A stretch of DNA of 64,000 nucleotides from Fidelibacterota bacterium (lineage in GTDB: Bacteria > Fidelibacterota > Marinisomatia > SCGC-AAA003-L08 > GCA-2689995): positions 40,521 to 104,520 of the forward strand of contig NZIV01000031.1 in assembly GCA_002689995.1 (NCBI GenBank), written 5' to 3'. The notes under the pieces are model-generated. The model did no database searches and was not told the DNA's origin. It saw nothing but the letters and a program-made list of their open reading frames with translations. A program made the position numbers and the translations under genes. Shown here piece after piece: positions 39,035 to 49,378 of this stretch (positions within the stretch are counted from its first letter, which is position 1; every line of letters begins with the position of its first letter).

Positions 39035-41338
39035 ATGTCAGAAAAAAATAAAATTATCAATTCAATAGAAAATTATGAAATATCATATTGGGATATTTAT
39101 TTTATATTAAAAAGGCATCTAAAGTTAATATGTTTTTCAACAGTTCTTATTTTATTTTTATCTGTTATCTATACTTTGAGATTGGCACCCGTTTATAGTT
39201 CTACGGGGGTGATTCTAATTGAAGACCCTTCATCTAGGGTAAATATATTTGATATGGGAGTGGGTTCTGATAAGAATTTATTAGAAAATGAAATTGAAAT
39301 ATTAAATTCTCATACAACAGCTGAATCTGTAGTAAATAGATTACTAAATTCGAACCATAAAGATAATTTATATTTTTTTGGAACAAGAAAATATACTCCA
39401 GTTGGTCTAAGTAAATTATTAGATAGTTTTTTTAGTATTAATGGAGAGGAATATGAAAAAAATGAGTTCTTAATTAGTGATTCTTTAGTGAATCAATTAA
39501 CTTTAGATTTACAACAGAACATTTCTGTAAATAGTCAAAGGAATACAGATGTTTTAAAAATCTCGATTACAAGTATTGATCCTAATGAAGCTGCTTTACT
39601 AGTTAATACTCTAATAGATGAGTATAAAAACATAGATTTAAAATGGGCAAATGGGGAAATGTCTCATTTAAAGTCATTTTTATTGGAGCAGATTGAGAAA
39701 AAAGAAATTGAATTAACTGAATTTGAAAATTCATTGAAGCAATACCAAGAAAAAGAAAAAATCTTTGGTATGAGTGAGATGTCAAATTTATTATTAAATA
39801 ATTTAATTAATTCAGAATCTCAATTGTATAAATCAAAAGCAGAATACAATATATTACAGGAAAGAATCAATTATATAAAAAATTTACTTACTGATGAAGA
39901 AAAGTTACTATCTGAAAAAGTAATTAATACAATTAATGAAAGATTATTTACATTAAAAAATGAAATTGCTATAAAAGAAGCTGAGTTAGTTTCAACAATA
40001 GTCCAACAAGGTGAAAATCATAATATTGTACAAGTATTAACAGAAAAGCTAGATCGATTAAAATTAAATTTACAAAAAGAAACGAGAGTACTTATTTCGC
40101 AAGGAATATCTGTTGCGGATCCAATTAAGTATCGTCAATCACTAATGGACTCAGTAATTAGTATTACTGCTGTTTCAGCAGTTTATGAATCAAAAATTAA
40201 AGAATTTGATAATCTAGTTGAAAATTATGAACTACAATTGGGTGAATTACCAGAAAAAGTTTTAAAATATACAAGGCTAGAAAGAAATCTAAATATTCAC
40301 GCTGAAACATATTCATTAATGCGTCAAAAGCTAGAGGAAGCAAGAATAAATGAGGCCTCAAAGGTTGGAAAGGTTAGAATTATTGATAAGGCAAGACCTG
40401 ATTATAACAGGATAAAACCTAAAAATAAAGTAAATGTATTAATAGGCTTAATGCTAGGATTAGGGGTTGGAATAGGAATTTCTTTTTTACTTGAATATGC
40501 TGATAATACAATTAAATCAATTGATGAAATTGATAAAAGAGGTTTATCTATATTAGCATTAATACCTTCAATAGGAAAAAAAATAAATAATAAAAGAGAA
40601 CATTCTAAAAACTTATCAAAAAAAATAGGGAATATTGAGAAAATTCAACGTAGGTTGATTACTCATGAAGATCCGAAATCTCCAATATCAGAAGCATATA
40701 GAAGTTTAAGAACAAGTCTAATGTACTCAAAAGAATCGCTAAATCATGCTAAAATAATATTGGTCAGCTCCCCTGGTCCAGGTGAAGGTAAGACAACAAC
40801 AATCATGAATTTAGCAATAACATTTGCGAATTTAGGAAAAAAAACACTTCTAGTTGATTGTGATTTAAGGAAACCTGTCACCCATAAAATATTTAATGTA
40901 GAGAAAGATATTGGGATTACTAATTTTTTAGTAGGTAATATCAGTAATGTAGATAAGATAATTAACCCTACCGAGATTGAAAATTTATCAATTATTACAA
41001 GCGGTATAATACCACCCAATCCATCTGAAATATTAGCTTCAGAAAATATGGAAATATTAATAAAAAAAATAAAAATGGATTATGATGTAATTTTAATTGA
41101 TTCACCCCCATTATTAGCTGTGACAGATACTTTTATTTTATCCAAATTCGCTAGTCAATTTATTTTAGTAGTAAGAGCTGGAAAAACGGAAAAAGGAGGA
41201 TTAGATAGGTCTTTAGATCAGATGAATCAAGTTAATGTAAATCTATTTGGTATAGTAATGAATGATGTTGATGAATCGAATTCATACGGAAAAGGTTATT
41301 ATTATAATTATTACCAATATTATTATGGAGATAGTTAA
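39035..41338 (+). CDS. Wzc-like polysaccharide copolymerase/BY-kinase
   Basis: Wzz domain; SSPGPGEGKTTTIMNLAITFANLGKKTLLVDCDLRKP; VILIDSPP; Tyr-rich tail GKGYYYNYYQYYYGDS. Confidence 0.95.
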   Translation: MSEKNKIINSIENYEISYWDIYFILKRHLKLICFSTVLILFLSVIYTLRLAPVYSSTGVILIEDPSSRVNIFDMGVGSDKNLLENEIEILNSHTTAESVVNRLLNSNHKDNLYFFGTRKYTPVGLSKLLDSFFSINGEEYEKNEFLISDSLVNQLTLDLQQNISVNSQRNTDVLKISITSIDPNEAALLVNTLIDEYKNIDLKWANGEMSHLKSFLLEQIEKKEIELTEFENSLKQYQEKEKIFGMSEMSNLLLNNLINSESQLYKSKAEYNILQERINYIKNLLTDEEKLLSEKVINTINERLFTLKNEIAIKEAELVSTIVQQGENHNIVQVLTEKLDRLKLNLQKETRVLISQGISVADPIKYRQSLMDSVISITAVSAVYESKIKEFDNLVENYELQLGELPEKVLKYTRLERNLNIHAETYSLMRQKLEEARINEASKVGKVRIIDKARPDYNRIKPKNKVNVLIGLMLGLGVGIGISFLLEYADNTIKSIDEIDKRGLSILALIPSIGKKINNKREHSKNLSKKIGNIEKIQRRLITHEDPKSPISEAYRSLRTSLMYSKESLNHAKIILVSSPGPGEGKTTTIMNLAITFANLGKKTLLVDCDLRKPVTHKIFNVEKDIGITNFLVGNISNVDKIINPTEIENLSIITSGIIPPNPSEILASENMEILIKKIKMDYDVILIDSPPLLAVTDTFILSKFASQFILVVRAGKTEKGGLDRSLDQMNQVNVNLFGIVMNDVDESNSYGKGYYYNYYQYYYGDS

Positions 41339-41395
41339 GTCGTTAATTTCAATTTAACATTAAACTAATTATTAAATAAAATATATCAAATAATA

Positions 41396-42091
41396 ATGAA
41401 TGTATTATGTGTAATTCCTGCAAGGGCTGGAAGTAAAGGGGTTAAAAATAAAAATATTAGAGATTTTAAAGGAAAACCTCTAATCGCTCATACTATTGAA
41501 TACGCACAAAAATGCGATTTATTAACTAAGATTATTGTTTCTACTGATTCAGTAAAATATGCCGAAATTTCTAAAGAATATGGTGCTGATGTACCATTTA
41601 TTAGGCCTGAAAAATTTGCTAAAGATTCATCTCAAGATATTGATTTCATTTACCATGCATTATTTGAATGTGAAAAATTATATAAATTACAATTTAAATA
41701 TGTAGTCCTATTAAGGCCAACTTCACCAGTAAGACTATCAAATTTAATAGAAAAAGGACTGGCTCTTATCGACTCTGATCCTAATTCAACATCATTAAAG
41801 GCTGTTACAGAATCAACCGAACACCCATATAGACATTGGGAGCTGTATGATAATTCATATATCGCAGGTTATGAAAAAACAATACATGAGCCATATAATC
41901 TCCCACGTCAAGAACTTCCTAAGTTATATTATTCTGCAGGAGATATTGAGATTATTCGTAGAGAAACTATTATAAATGGATCAGTCTCAGGCGAAAAAAT
42001 TATACCATTTATTTTAAATAAAAAAGATGTTATTGATATAGACACGAATGAAGACTTTAATAACGCACTTGAAAAATATGACTATAAATAA
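41396..42091 (+). CDS. Acylneuraminate (nonulosonate) cytidylyltransferase, NeuA-like
   Basis: VIPARAGSKGVKNKNIRDFKGKPLIAHTIEYA; LLRPTSPVR. Confidence 0.93.
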   Translation: MNVLCVIPARAGSKGVKNKNIRDFKGKPLIAHTIEYAQKCDLLTKIIVSTDSVKYAEISKEYGADVPFIRPEKFAKDSSQDIDFIYHALFECEKLYKLQFKYVVLLRPTSPVRLSNLIEKGLALIDSDPNSTSLKAVTESTEHPYRHWELYDNSYIAGYEKTIHEPYNLPRQELPKLYYSAGDIEIIRRETIINGSVSGEKIIPFILNKKDVIDIDTNEDFNNALEKYDYK

Positions 42092-42129
42092 TAGTAAAAT
42101 AAAATATATGAAAAGGAATATTCTAAAAG

Positions 42130-43020
42130 ATGACAGAATATATTAATTATAAAAAAGAAAAAAATTATTTTAATAATATTTTTAAGAATTCAAATGATAA
42201 GAGTTATAATATTGCAGAAATAGGTATAAATCATAATGGTGATTTAGAACTTGCTAAAGAATTAATCAAAATATCATATAATATTGGATTTGATTGTGTT
42301 AAATTTCAGAAAAGAGTACCAGAACTATGTGTACCTCAGGATAAAAGAAATGAGATAAGAATCACTCCATGGGGTGAAATGACATATTTTCAGTACAAAA
42401 AGAAGATAGAATTTTCTAAGAGTGATTATGATGAAATTGATATTTATTGTAAAGAATTAGGCGTTGATTGGTCTGCCTCTGCCTGGGATATTGAATCTTT
42501 GAAATTTTTAAACCAATATGATATACCTTTTATAAAAGTTCCATCAGATAAATGTACAGATATTAATTTTATCAAAGCACTTAAAGAAGTTAAAATTCCT
42601 TTAATCATTTCTACTGGCGGTACAGATTTTAATCAAATTGAAAAAATATTTGATATCTTAGATGATAATAAGATTATATTGTTACAGTGCACCAGCATAT
42701 ACCCATGTCCTACTGAAAAAATAAATCTTAAAGTAATAAATGCTTTAAAAGATAAATATAAATTGCCTGTAGGTTTTTCATCACATCATACATCGCCATT
42801 AATTCCTGCAATGTCAGTTGCATATGGTGCAAAAGTAACAGAGGTTCACGTTACTTTAGATAGAGCTATGTGGGGTACAGATCAAGCAATGTCACTAGAA
42901 CCAAGAGGTATGCAGGTTATGATTTCAGCAATTAAAAACTTTGAGTTGGCATTGGGTGTAGATTCTAAGGAAATCTTAGAAGACGAAAAAAGTACTCTGA
43001 AAAGAACCGTAGGTAGATAA
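42130..43020 (+). CDS. N-acetylneuraminate/nonulosonate synthase, NeuB-like, without C-terminal SAF domain
   Basis: NIAEIGINHNGDLELAKELI; CTSIYPCPTEKINL; VGFSSHHTSPLIPAMSVAYGAKVTEVHVTLDRAMWGTDQAMSLEP. Confidence 0.93.
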   Translation: MTEYINYKKEKNYFNNIFKNSNDKSYNIAEIGINHNGDLELAKELIKISYNIGFDCVKFQKRVPELCVPQDKRNEIRITPWGEMTYFQYKKKIEFSKSDYDEIDIYCKELGVDWSASAWDIESLKFLNQYDIPFIKVPSDKCTDINFIKALKEVKIPLIISTGGTDFNQIEKIFDILDDNKIILLQCTSIYPCPTEKINLKVINALKDKYKLPVGFSSHHTSPLIPAMSVAYGAKVTEVHVTLDRAMWGTDQAMSLEPRGMQVMISAIKNFELALGVDSKEILEDEKSTLKRTVGR

Positions 43021-43033
43021 AAAAGTAATATTT

Positions 43034-44089
43034 ATGAAAAAAATTAATATAGCTATAATAGGTTATGGATTTATGGGCAAGGTGTATAATTATGCATCAA
43101 AAGTTTTAAATGATTATTATCCAGACTTACCACCAATAGAAGTTTCTAGTATATTGATTTCTCCAAGAAAATCAGATGATGAAATAAAAATTTTAAATGA
43201 TAGGTATGGTTTTAAGCTTATCACGAAAAATTATTCTGATCTTTTAAATGATTCATCTATTGATGCATTTTATATAGCTACTCCTAACAATTTTCACTAT
43301 AATCAAGTTGAACTTGCTCTAAAATATAATAAGCATGTACTTTGTGAAAAGCCTATGGCACTTTCAATAGATGAAACAAAAAAAATGTTAAAAATATCTA
43401 AAGATAAAAGAAAACTAATTACTAATATGGTTTTTGAATATAGATATATTCCTGCAATAACATATATTAAAAATCTTCTTAGTTCAGGAGAATTAGGCGA
43501 TATAATTCAATTTAGAATTATGTACTTACATGGAAGTTATATTGATAAAAGACCTATTACATGGAGATTAAAGCCTGGAACAGGTGGTGCCTTAATTGAT
43601 TTGGGGCCGCATGTATTAGATTTGATTCATTATTTACTCGGAGATTTTAAAATAAATTCCTTTAAGAAAAAAACTAAAATTCTTAATAGAGAAGTTGATG
43701 ATATAGCTTGGATATTATGTGAAACCAAAAATAATGCAGATGGCTACATAGAGGTTTCAAGACTTTCAACAGGTAGTGTTGACGACTTAAGATTAGAAAT
43801 ACATGGAACTAAAGGAGCTATTAAATGGAATTTAGAAGATTTAAATAATTACTATTATTATTCAAAAAAATCTAAAAATAATGGTTATACATATGTTCCA
43901 TGCTATACAAATATTGAGGATAATTCAGACTTCCCACCTCCTAAAGTTACTAGTGGATGGCTTTCTGCTCATGTGCACTGCTTATATCACTTTGTTAAGG
44001 AAATTTCAGATACTGACTATCAAAATGATAATATAGCAAAGTTTGAAGATGGACATTATGTTCAACTATTATTAGAAAACCTAAAATAG
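43034..44089 (+). CDS. Gfo/Idh/MocA-family oxidoreductase
   Basis: IAIIGYGFMGKVYNYAS; ATPNNFHYNQVELALKYNKHVLCEKPMALSIDE. Confidence 0.9.
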   Translation: MKKINIAIIGYGFMGKVYNYASKVLNDYYPDLPPIEVSSILISPRKSDDEIKILNDRYGFKLITKNYSDLLNDSSIDAFYIATPNNFHYNQVELALKYNKHVLCEKPMALSIDETKKMLKISKDKRKLITNMVFEYRYIPAITYIKNLLSSGELGDIIQFRIMYLHGSYIDKRPITWRLKPGTGGALIDLGPHVLDLIHYLLGDFKINSFKKKTKILNREVDDIAWILCETKNNADGYIEVSRLSTGSVDDLRLEIHGTKGAIKWNLEDLNNYYYYSKKSKNNGYTYVPCYTNIEDNSDFPPPKVTSGWLSAHVHCLYHFVKEISDTDYQNDNIAKFEDGHYVQLLLENLK

Positions 44090-44093
44090 TCTT

Positions 44094-45218
44094 ATGGAAA
44101 AAATACAAGTAAAAGCATTATTAATTACACCTAAAAAAAATATTGATTTAAAAGAAACAACTATTCCAGTTAAAAGGAAGTCAGATGTATCTGTTAAGTG
44201 GGCTGTTTCATCTGTTTGTAATTCAGAGAGAAGAAGATATAATTTAACAAAATCAGCTAGTGACCTTAATGCATTTATAGGTGGTCATGAAGCTATTGGA
44301 AACATTGTAGGTGAGGACTATCCTAAAAAGACATACGCTCTTTTACCTCATTCAAATTGCTTAACAAGAGGCGATAAAGATTTATGTATAAGCTGTGAAA
44401 ATAGAACAGAAAATTTATGTGACAGAATGAGACATGCAGGTTTAGATAGTGGTGAACCCAGTGGTTTTACTGATTTTATGAGTGTTAGTAGAAGTCAATT
44501 ATTTGATATTTCAGGCATAAGATTAGATTTAGCATCTTTTTTAGAGCCACTTTCATGTGTAATAAGGTCGTGGCGAATTTCTAAAATAAATATTAAAGAA
44601 AAAGATATTAAAATATGTATTGTAGGGGGAGGCCCTATCGGTTGTTTACATGCTTTTTATCTTAATAAATTAAATGAGAAAATAAAAATTACTATAGTAG
44701 AATCTTTAGAGAAAAGAGTCAACGTCCTAAATAAAGTTTTTAAGGATTTTGATAATATTAAAATTGAAAATAATAGTATTTCAGATAGATTTGATGTCAG
44801 TGTAATGGCCGCATCTTCATCCTCTGCATTTGATGATTCAATTAAATATCTTAAACCAAAAGGAAAATGTATTTTATTTTCGGGATTCAATCAGACAACT
44901 TATGAAGGAGATAATTATTTACCTGAAGTTATACATAGAAATGAATTTAGATATTTTTCTAATAATAAAATTCTAATTGGAAGTAGTGGATATACTGAAA
45001 AAGATTTATTATTATCAAAAAGTACCTTGTTTGATTTTGAAAATTGTATGAATATTGTTACAGGTAGAGTTTATGGATTAGATTCTAATGTAATCATTAG
45101 AAACGATGGTATAATTCAAGAGTATGACGAGCCAATATTAGTGAAAGATATTAAAGGAGATTTTCGTGAAAATCATATAAAAATTCAATATTATAATAAT
45201 TTATATAAAAGTCCATAA
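44094..45218 (+). CDS. Medium-chain (zinc) alcohol/sugar dehydrogenase-like protein
   Basis: GGHEAIGNIVG; GDKDLCISCENRTENLC structural zinc-like cysteines; IVGGGPIGCLHAFYL Rossmann. Confidence 0.8.
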   Translation: MEKIQVKALLITPKKNIDLKETTIPVKRKSDVSVKWAVSSVCNSERRRYNLTKSASDLNAFIGGHEAIGNIVGEDYPKKTYALLPHSNCLTRGDKDLCISCENRTENLCDRMRHAGLDSGEPSGFTDFMSVSRSQLFDISGIRLDLASFLEPLSCVIRSWRISKINIKEKDIKICIVGGGPIGCLHAFYLNKLNEKIKITIVESLEKRVNVLNKVFKDFDNIKIENNSISDRFDVSVMAASSSSAFDDSIKYLKPKGKCILFSGFNQTTYEGDNYLPEVIHRNEFRYFSNNKILIGSSGYTEKDLLLSKSTLFDFENCMNIVTGRVYGLDSNVIIRNDGIIQEYDEPILVKDIKGDFRENHIKIQYYNNLYKSP

Positions 45219-45358
45219 TATTTTATTCCTTAATTAGCCCCGAAATATATAGTAACCTCTTTTAATATTATTCCAATAAATTATTTCTTTATATGGTGGA
45301 TATAAATATATCTACAATTTTTATTTAATAATGGTCCTATATCAATAATAATTATTTT

Positions 45359-46726
45359 ATGAAAAATATAAATATTTCAAATTTATCTAAATGGAAGGAA
45401 TTCCGTCAATTAGAGGAAAAAGTTATTATTTCTTTTTTTGAAGAAATTCAAACCTCTCAAAATCAATTAGAAAAAGATATCATATCCATAGGATTTAGAT
45501 CTTTTATCGATGTTTGTAATTGTATATATATCCAAAATAGTTCCATTCAAAATTTTAACAATGAGTATTTTAATATAATAAAAATAAAAAATAAATTAAA
45601 CAAAATTAAATATAAATCAGTCATTGATTATGATTTAGAAAAAGAGAAAATATTTTCAGATTTCAGAATATTTAAATTGTTAAAACTATTTATAAAAATT
45701 AACATGAATAGACTTAAATACATATTTAAGCCTACTGCTTTTGTTTTTATTGAATCAATTAATTTAGAAAAACTAAAAATATATGATAAGTATGGACTTA
45801 TTCTACCCATATCAATTACAAATTTCTTGAATAAAAGTAATGAAAAAAATGATGCAGAATCTTTAATTGGATTATCAAATAGATTAGCCGATAGAATATT
45901 GAATAATATTAATTCAATTCAATTTGATAAAAAATATGTAGCTAAAATTTTATATGAGCATTTTCGTTCGATATATAATGATTATAAAAAAATAAAAATC
46001 AATACACTTCCTAAAAATTTAATAATTAATTGTGGCAACAAGACACCTTTAAGACTATTGTGTAGAGTTATGAAAATGAACAAAAAGAATGTAGTTTCAT
46101 TTGCTCACGGGGAGATTTTGCAAAATAAAGATTATCATAGATTATGGTTAGATAATATTATAAGCACTAATTATGTCGAGCAGTATTCTTTTTTAGCGGA
46201 TGATTTAAAAACAAAAATAAAAAAAACACCATTTATGAATTTATTTACAAGTAAAATTGAATCATTAAAAAATGACATTGAATTTCCTAAAAAGGGAAGA
46301 CTTCTTTTTGAAAATAAAAAAGTATTATTAATTGGAAATGCCACAAAACTACATTCATATTCAACCGTCACGTCATTTATTCCTTCTATTCAAGCTGAAA
46401 TCGAATTGACTATTTTAAATTTCATGAAAAATAAACATTCTGTAGTTAATTATAAAGCACATCCAGGAGGACACGTAAAAACTGAGTTGATTGAATTTTA
46501 TAAAAGTAAAAATTTTATTAATATAGAAAATGAAATATTTGAAAAAGTGATTCCACATTATGATATTATTATTTTTTATTATGCAAGAACATCAACAATT
46601 AATGCTGCTTTTAAAAGTAAAAAACATTTAATTTTTATTGACCTTGGAATTGAGAAGTATGAAGTAAATAGTTTTAATAAAATTAAAGATAGATGTCATA
46701 TTATTAAATATGAAGATATTTTATAG
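45359..46726 (+). CDS. Hypothetical protein, possibly surface-carbohydrate biosynthesis
   Basis: Long ORF within the locus; PTTIF-like motifs KNVVSFAHGEIL and NYKAHPGG suggest a capsule/GT-B-like enzyme. Confidence 0.5.
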   Translation: MKNINISNLSKWKEFRQLEEKVIISFFEEIQTSQNQLEKDIISIGFRSFIDVCNCIYIQNSSIQNFNNEYFNIIKIKNKLNKIKYKSVIDYDLEKEKIFSDFRIFKLLKLFIKINMNRLKYIFKPTAFVFIESINLEKLKIYDKYGLILPISITNFLNKSNEKNDAESLIGLSNRLADRILNNINSIQFDKKYVAKILYEHFRSIYNDYKKIKINTLPKNLIINCGNKTPLRLLCRVMKMNKKNVVSFAHGEILQNKDYHRLWLDNIISTNYVEQYSFLADDLKTKIKKTPFMNLFTSKIESLKNDIEFPKKGRLLFENKKVLLIGNATKLHSYSTVTSFIPSIQAEIELTILNFMKNKHSVVNYKAHPGGHVKTELIEFYKSKNFINIENEIFEKVIPHYDIIIFYYARTSTINAAFKSKKHLIFIDLGIEKYEVNSFNKIKDRCHIIKYEDIL

Positions 46727-46738
46727 ATATAAATATTC

Positions 46739-48160
46739 ATGTTATTTAATTCATTCATATATTTTATTTTTTTATTTGTTTTTCTGCCGATTTATCACAA
46801 AATACCTTTCAAATATAAAAATCCGTTTTTATTAATTAGTAGTTATATTTTTTATGGTTATTGGGATTGGAGATTTACACTCTTACTTTTTATATCAACA
46901 GTCTCAGATTTCTATTTAGGGAAAAAAATATTTTTAAGTTCTAATCAAAAGAATCGAAAGTACTTATTATTTGCGAGTTTATCAGTAAACTTGGGAATAT
47001 TATCTTTTTTTAAATATTATAATTTTTTCATTGACTCCTTTTCAATTCTTATGAATCACTTTAATCTAAGCCTAGACTACCTACATTTTAATATTATATT
47101 GCCTGTTGGGATTTCATTTTACACATTTCAAACAATGTCTTACACGATAGATATTTATAAACGAAAACTAAATCCTACAAATAATATTGTTGATTTTGCA
47201 GTTTTTGTATCATTTTTCCCACAATTAGTAGCTGGTCCAATTGAAAGAGCTAAGAATTTATTACCTCAGATATCAATTAAAAATTCTCCAACTAAAATTC
47301 AGATAAATGAAGGTATTGCTCTAATTATATCTGGATTATTCAAGAAAGTTCTTATTGGTGATACTACAGGAAGGATTGTGGATAAGATATTTGCGCAACC
47401 AGAATTATACAAATCACCTGAATTATTATCAGCAATTATATTATTTTCAATTCAAATTTATGCAGATTTTTCAGGATATAGTAATATAGCCAGAGGGACA
47501 GGGAAGTTACTTGGGATTGAATTGATGAAAAATTTTCAACAACCTTATTTTTCAAGAAATATAACAGAGTTTTGGAGAAGGTGGCATATCTCATTATCAT
47601 CTTGGTTAACTGATTACCTATATATACCTCTAGGAGGAAATAGAAAGGGGTTGTTTAGAACATATCAAAACTTATTAATCACTATGCTTTTAGGAGGACT
47701 TTGGCATGGTGCTAGTTGGAATTTTGTTATTTGGGGAGGCCTTCATGGAATTTATTTAGCTATTCATAAATTTCTTTTGAATGGAAAAAAAATTAGCATT
47801 AAAATGGTTAATTTTAATTTTAACAATATTATTAAGATTATTTTTACATATTTATTAGTATTATTTACATGGTTATTTTTCAGAGCAGATAGCTTTGAAT
47901 CTTCAATATATTTCATAAAAAAAATAATATTTTGGGAATCAAGTGATTTGACCATTAGATTTTTTAAAATAACATTATCATTCATATTTATTACTTTAGC
48001 ATATGATTTAGTAGAACACATAACAAAAAAACACAGCTTCCTCGTATTAATATCAAATAAATATTATTTTCGCACGGGTATTTTATTTGCTATTAGCTTA
48101 GTAAGCTTTCTGTACTTATTTAATTCTAAACCATCTCCATTTATGTATTTTCAGTTTTAA
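46739..48160 (+). CDS. MBOAT-family O-acyltransferase, AlgI-like
   Basis: FFPQLVAGPIERAKNLLPQ; NITEFWRRWHISLSSWLTDYLYIPLGGNRKG; LLGGLWHGASWNFVIWG. Confidence 0.94.
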   Translation: MLFNSFIYFIFLFVFLPIYHKIPFKYKNPFLLISSYIFYGYWDWRFTLLLFISTVSDFYLGKKIFLSSNQKNRKYLLFASLSVNLGILSFFKYYNFFIDSFSILMNHFNLSLDYLHFNIILPVGISFYTFQTMSYTIDIYKRKLNPTNNIVDFAVFVSFFPQLVAGPIERAKNLLPQISIKNSPTKIQINEGIALIISGLFKKVLIGDTTGRIVDKIFAQPELYKSPELLSAIILFSIQIYADFSGYSNIARGTGKLLGIELMKNFQQPYFSRNITEFWRRWHISLSSWLTDYLYIPLGGNRKGLFRTYQNLLITMLLGGLWHGASWNFVIWGGLHGIYLAIHKFLLNGKKISIKMVNFNFNNIIKIIFTYLLVLFTWLFFRADSFESSIYFIKKIIFWESSDLTIRFFKITLSFIFITLAYDLVEHITKKHSFLVLISNKYYFRTGILFAISLVSFLYLFNSKPSPFMYFQF

Positions 48161-48162
48161 TT

Positions 48163-49221
48163 ATGTATTATAATAGAAATATTATTGGATTCTTTATTGG
48201 GTTTATCATTACTATAATAGTTTTAGAAGTTTATCTTCAAGTATCTGAAATAAATAACCTTTCAAATACGAAAAGACATATTAATATTGGACCTATTTTA
48301 AAGCCTAATCATAAATTTACCTATTTCAATGAAGGTTTTTCAATTGGTAAAGTAAATAAATATGGTTATTATGGTAAAGATTATGATTATCAAAAGAGTG
48401 AAAATGTAAAAAGGATTGCATTAATTGGAGATTCATATGTTGAAGGTATACAGGTATTTGAACGAAATCATTTTAGAAGTAAGTTAGAAAAATTATTAAA
48501 TAAAGGCAAAGTTGATAATATTTATCAGGTACTAAACTTTGGAAGAAGTGGCTTTAATTTAAATGATATTTATTGTTATAATAAAAACTTTATTAGTTCT
48601 TTTGAGCCTTCAACTAAATTAGTTTTTATATCTCCTGGTGACTTAATCTCTCGTGGAAAAATAGAATCAAGACCGTACGCATATATTGAAAATAATGAAA
48701 TTAAAATTGATTATAATCTTGATAATAATTCTAACAATATTTTCAACTTATTCAGAGGTAAAAGTATTATTTTGGGTTACATAAATAGGTCTATTCAATT
48801 AATTAAAAATAATGAATATAAATCAATTTTATTTGGAAAATTATCTCACTTAATAAATAATGATATTCAAAATATTAAAAATATAAATAAAATTAAATCA
48901 TTATCAGAATTAACAAAAAAAATTATACTTGATTTAAGAAAAGAAAATTGTATTTTTGTTATACATAAAGAAACGACTGTTAGCGATTACGATTATTTAA
49001 TTAATGAATTTATAGAATTTTCAAAAAAAAACAATATTAATTATATTGATTTATCTCCATTATTTTATAAATTGAAAATACAAAATATTAATTTCAATTA
49101 TTGGCCTTTAGCAAAATCAAAAGGTCATTTTAATGAAAAAGGTCACACGGAAATAGCCAACTACATCTATGAATATTTAAAAAGAAATGAAAATAAAAAT
49201 AATAAAAGAAAAAAGTTTTAA
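48163..49221 (+). CDS. SGNH/GDSL-like hydrolase, AlgJ/X-like partner
   Basis: N-terminal TM; RIALIGDSYVEGIQV GDS block; C-terminal KGHFNEKGHTEIANYI. Confidence 0.8.
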   Translation: MYYNRNIIGFFIGFIITIIVLEVYLQVSEINNLSNTKRHINIGPILKPNHKFTYFNEGFSIGKVNKYGYYGKDYDYQKSENVKRIALIGDSYVEGIQVFERNHFRSKLEKLLNKGKVDNIYQVLNFGRSGFNLNDIYCYNKNFISSFEPSTKLVFISPGDLISRGKIESRPYAYIENNEIKIDYNLDNNSNNIFNLFRGKSIILGYINRSIQLIKNNEYKSILFGKLSHLINNDIQNIKNINKIKSLSELTKKIILDLRKENCIFVIHKETTVSDYDYLINEFIEFSKKNNINYIDLSPLFYKLKIQNINFNYWPLAKSKGHFNEKGHTEIANYIYEYLKRNENKNNKRKKF

Positions 49222-49378
49222 TCATAGAAATTATATTGAAGTTAGTTAAGAAATCGTAGATTCTCACAAAATATTTAGCAAAGTTAATGATATTAAGTTT
49301 CAAAAAGAGATAAAAATTATTGGTTGTCAATTAGGCCAATACTCATGCAGTTATATTTTTTAAATAAGTAATTATAAA

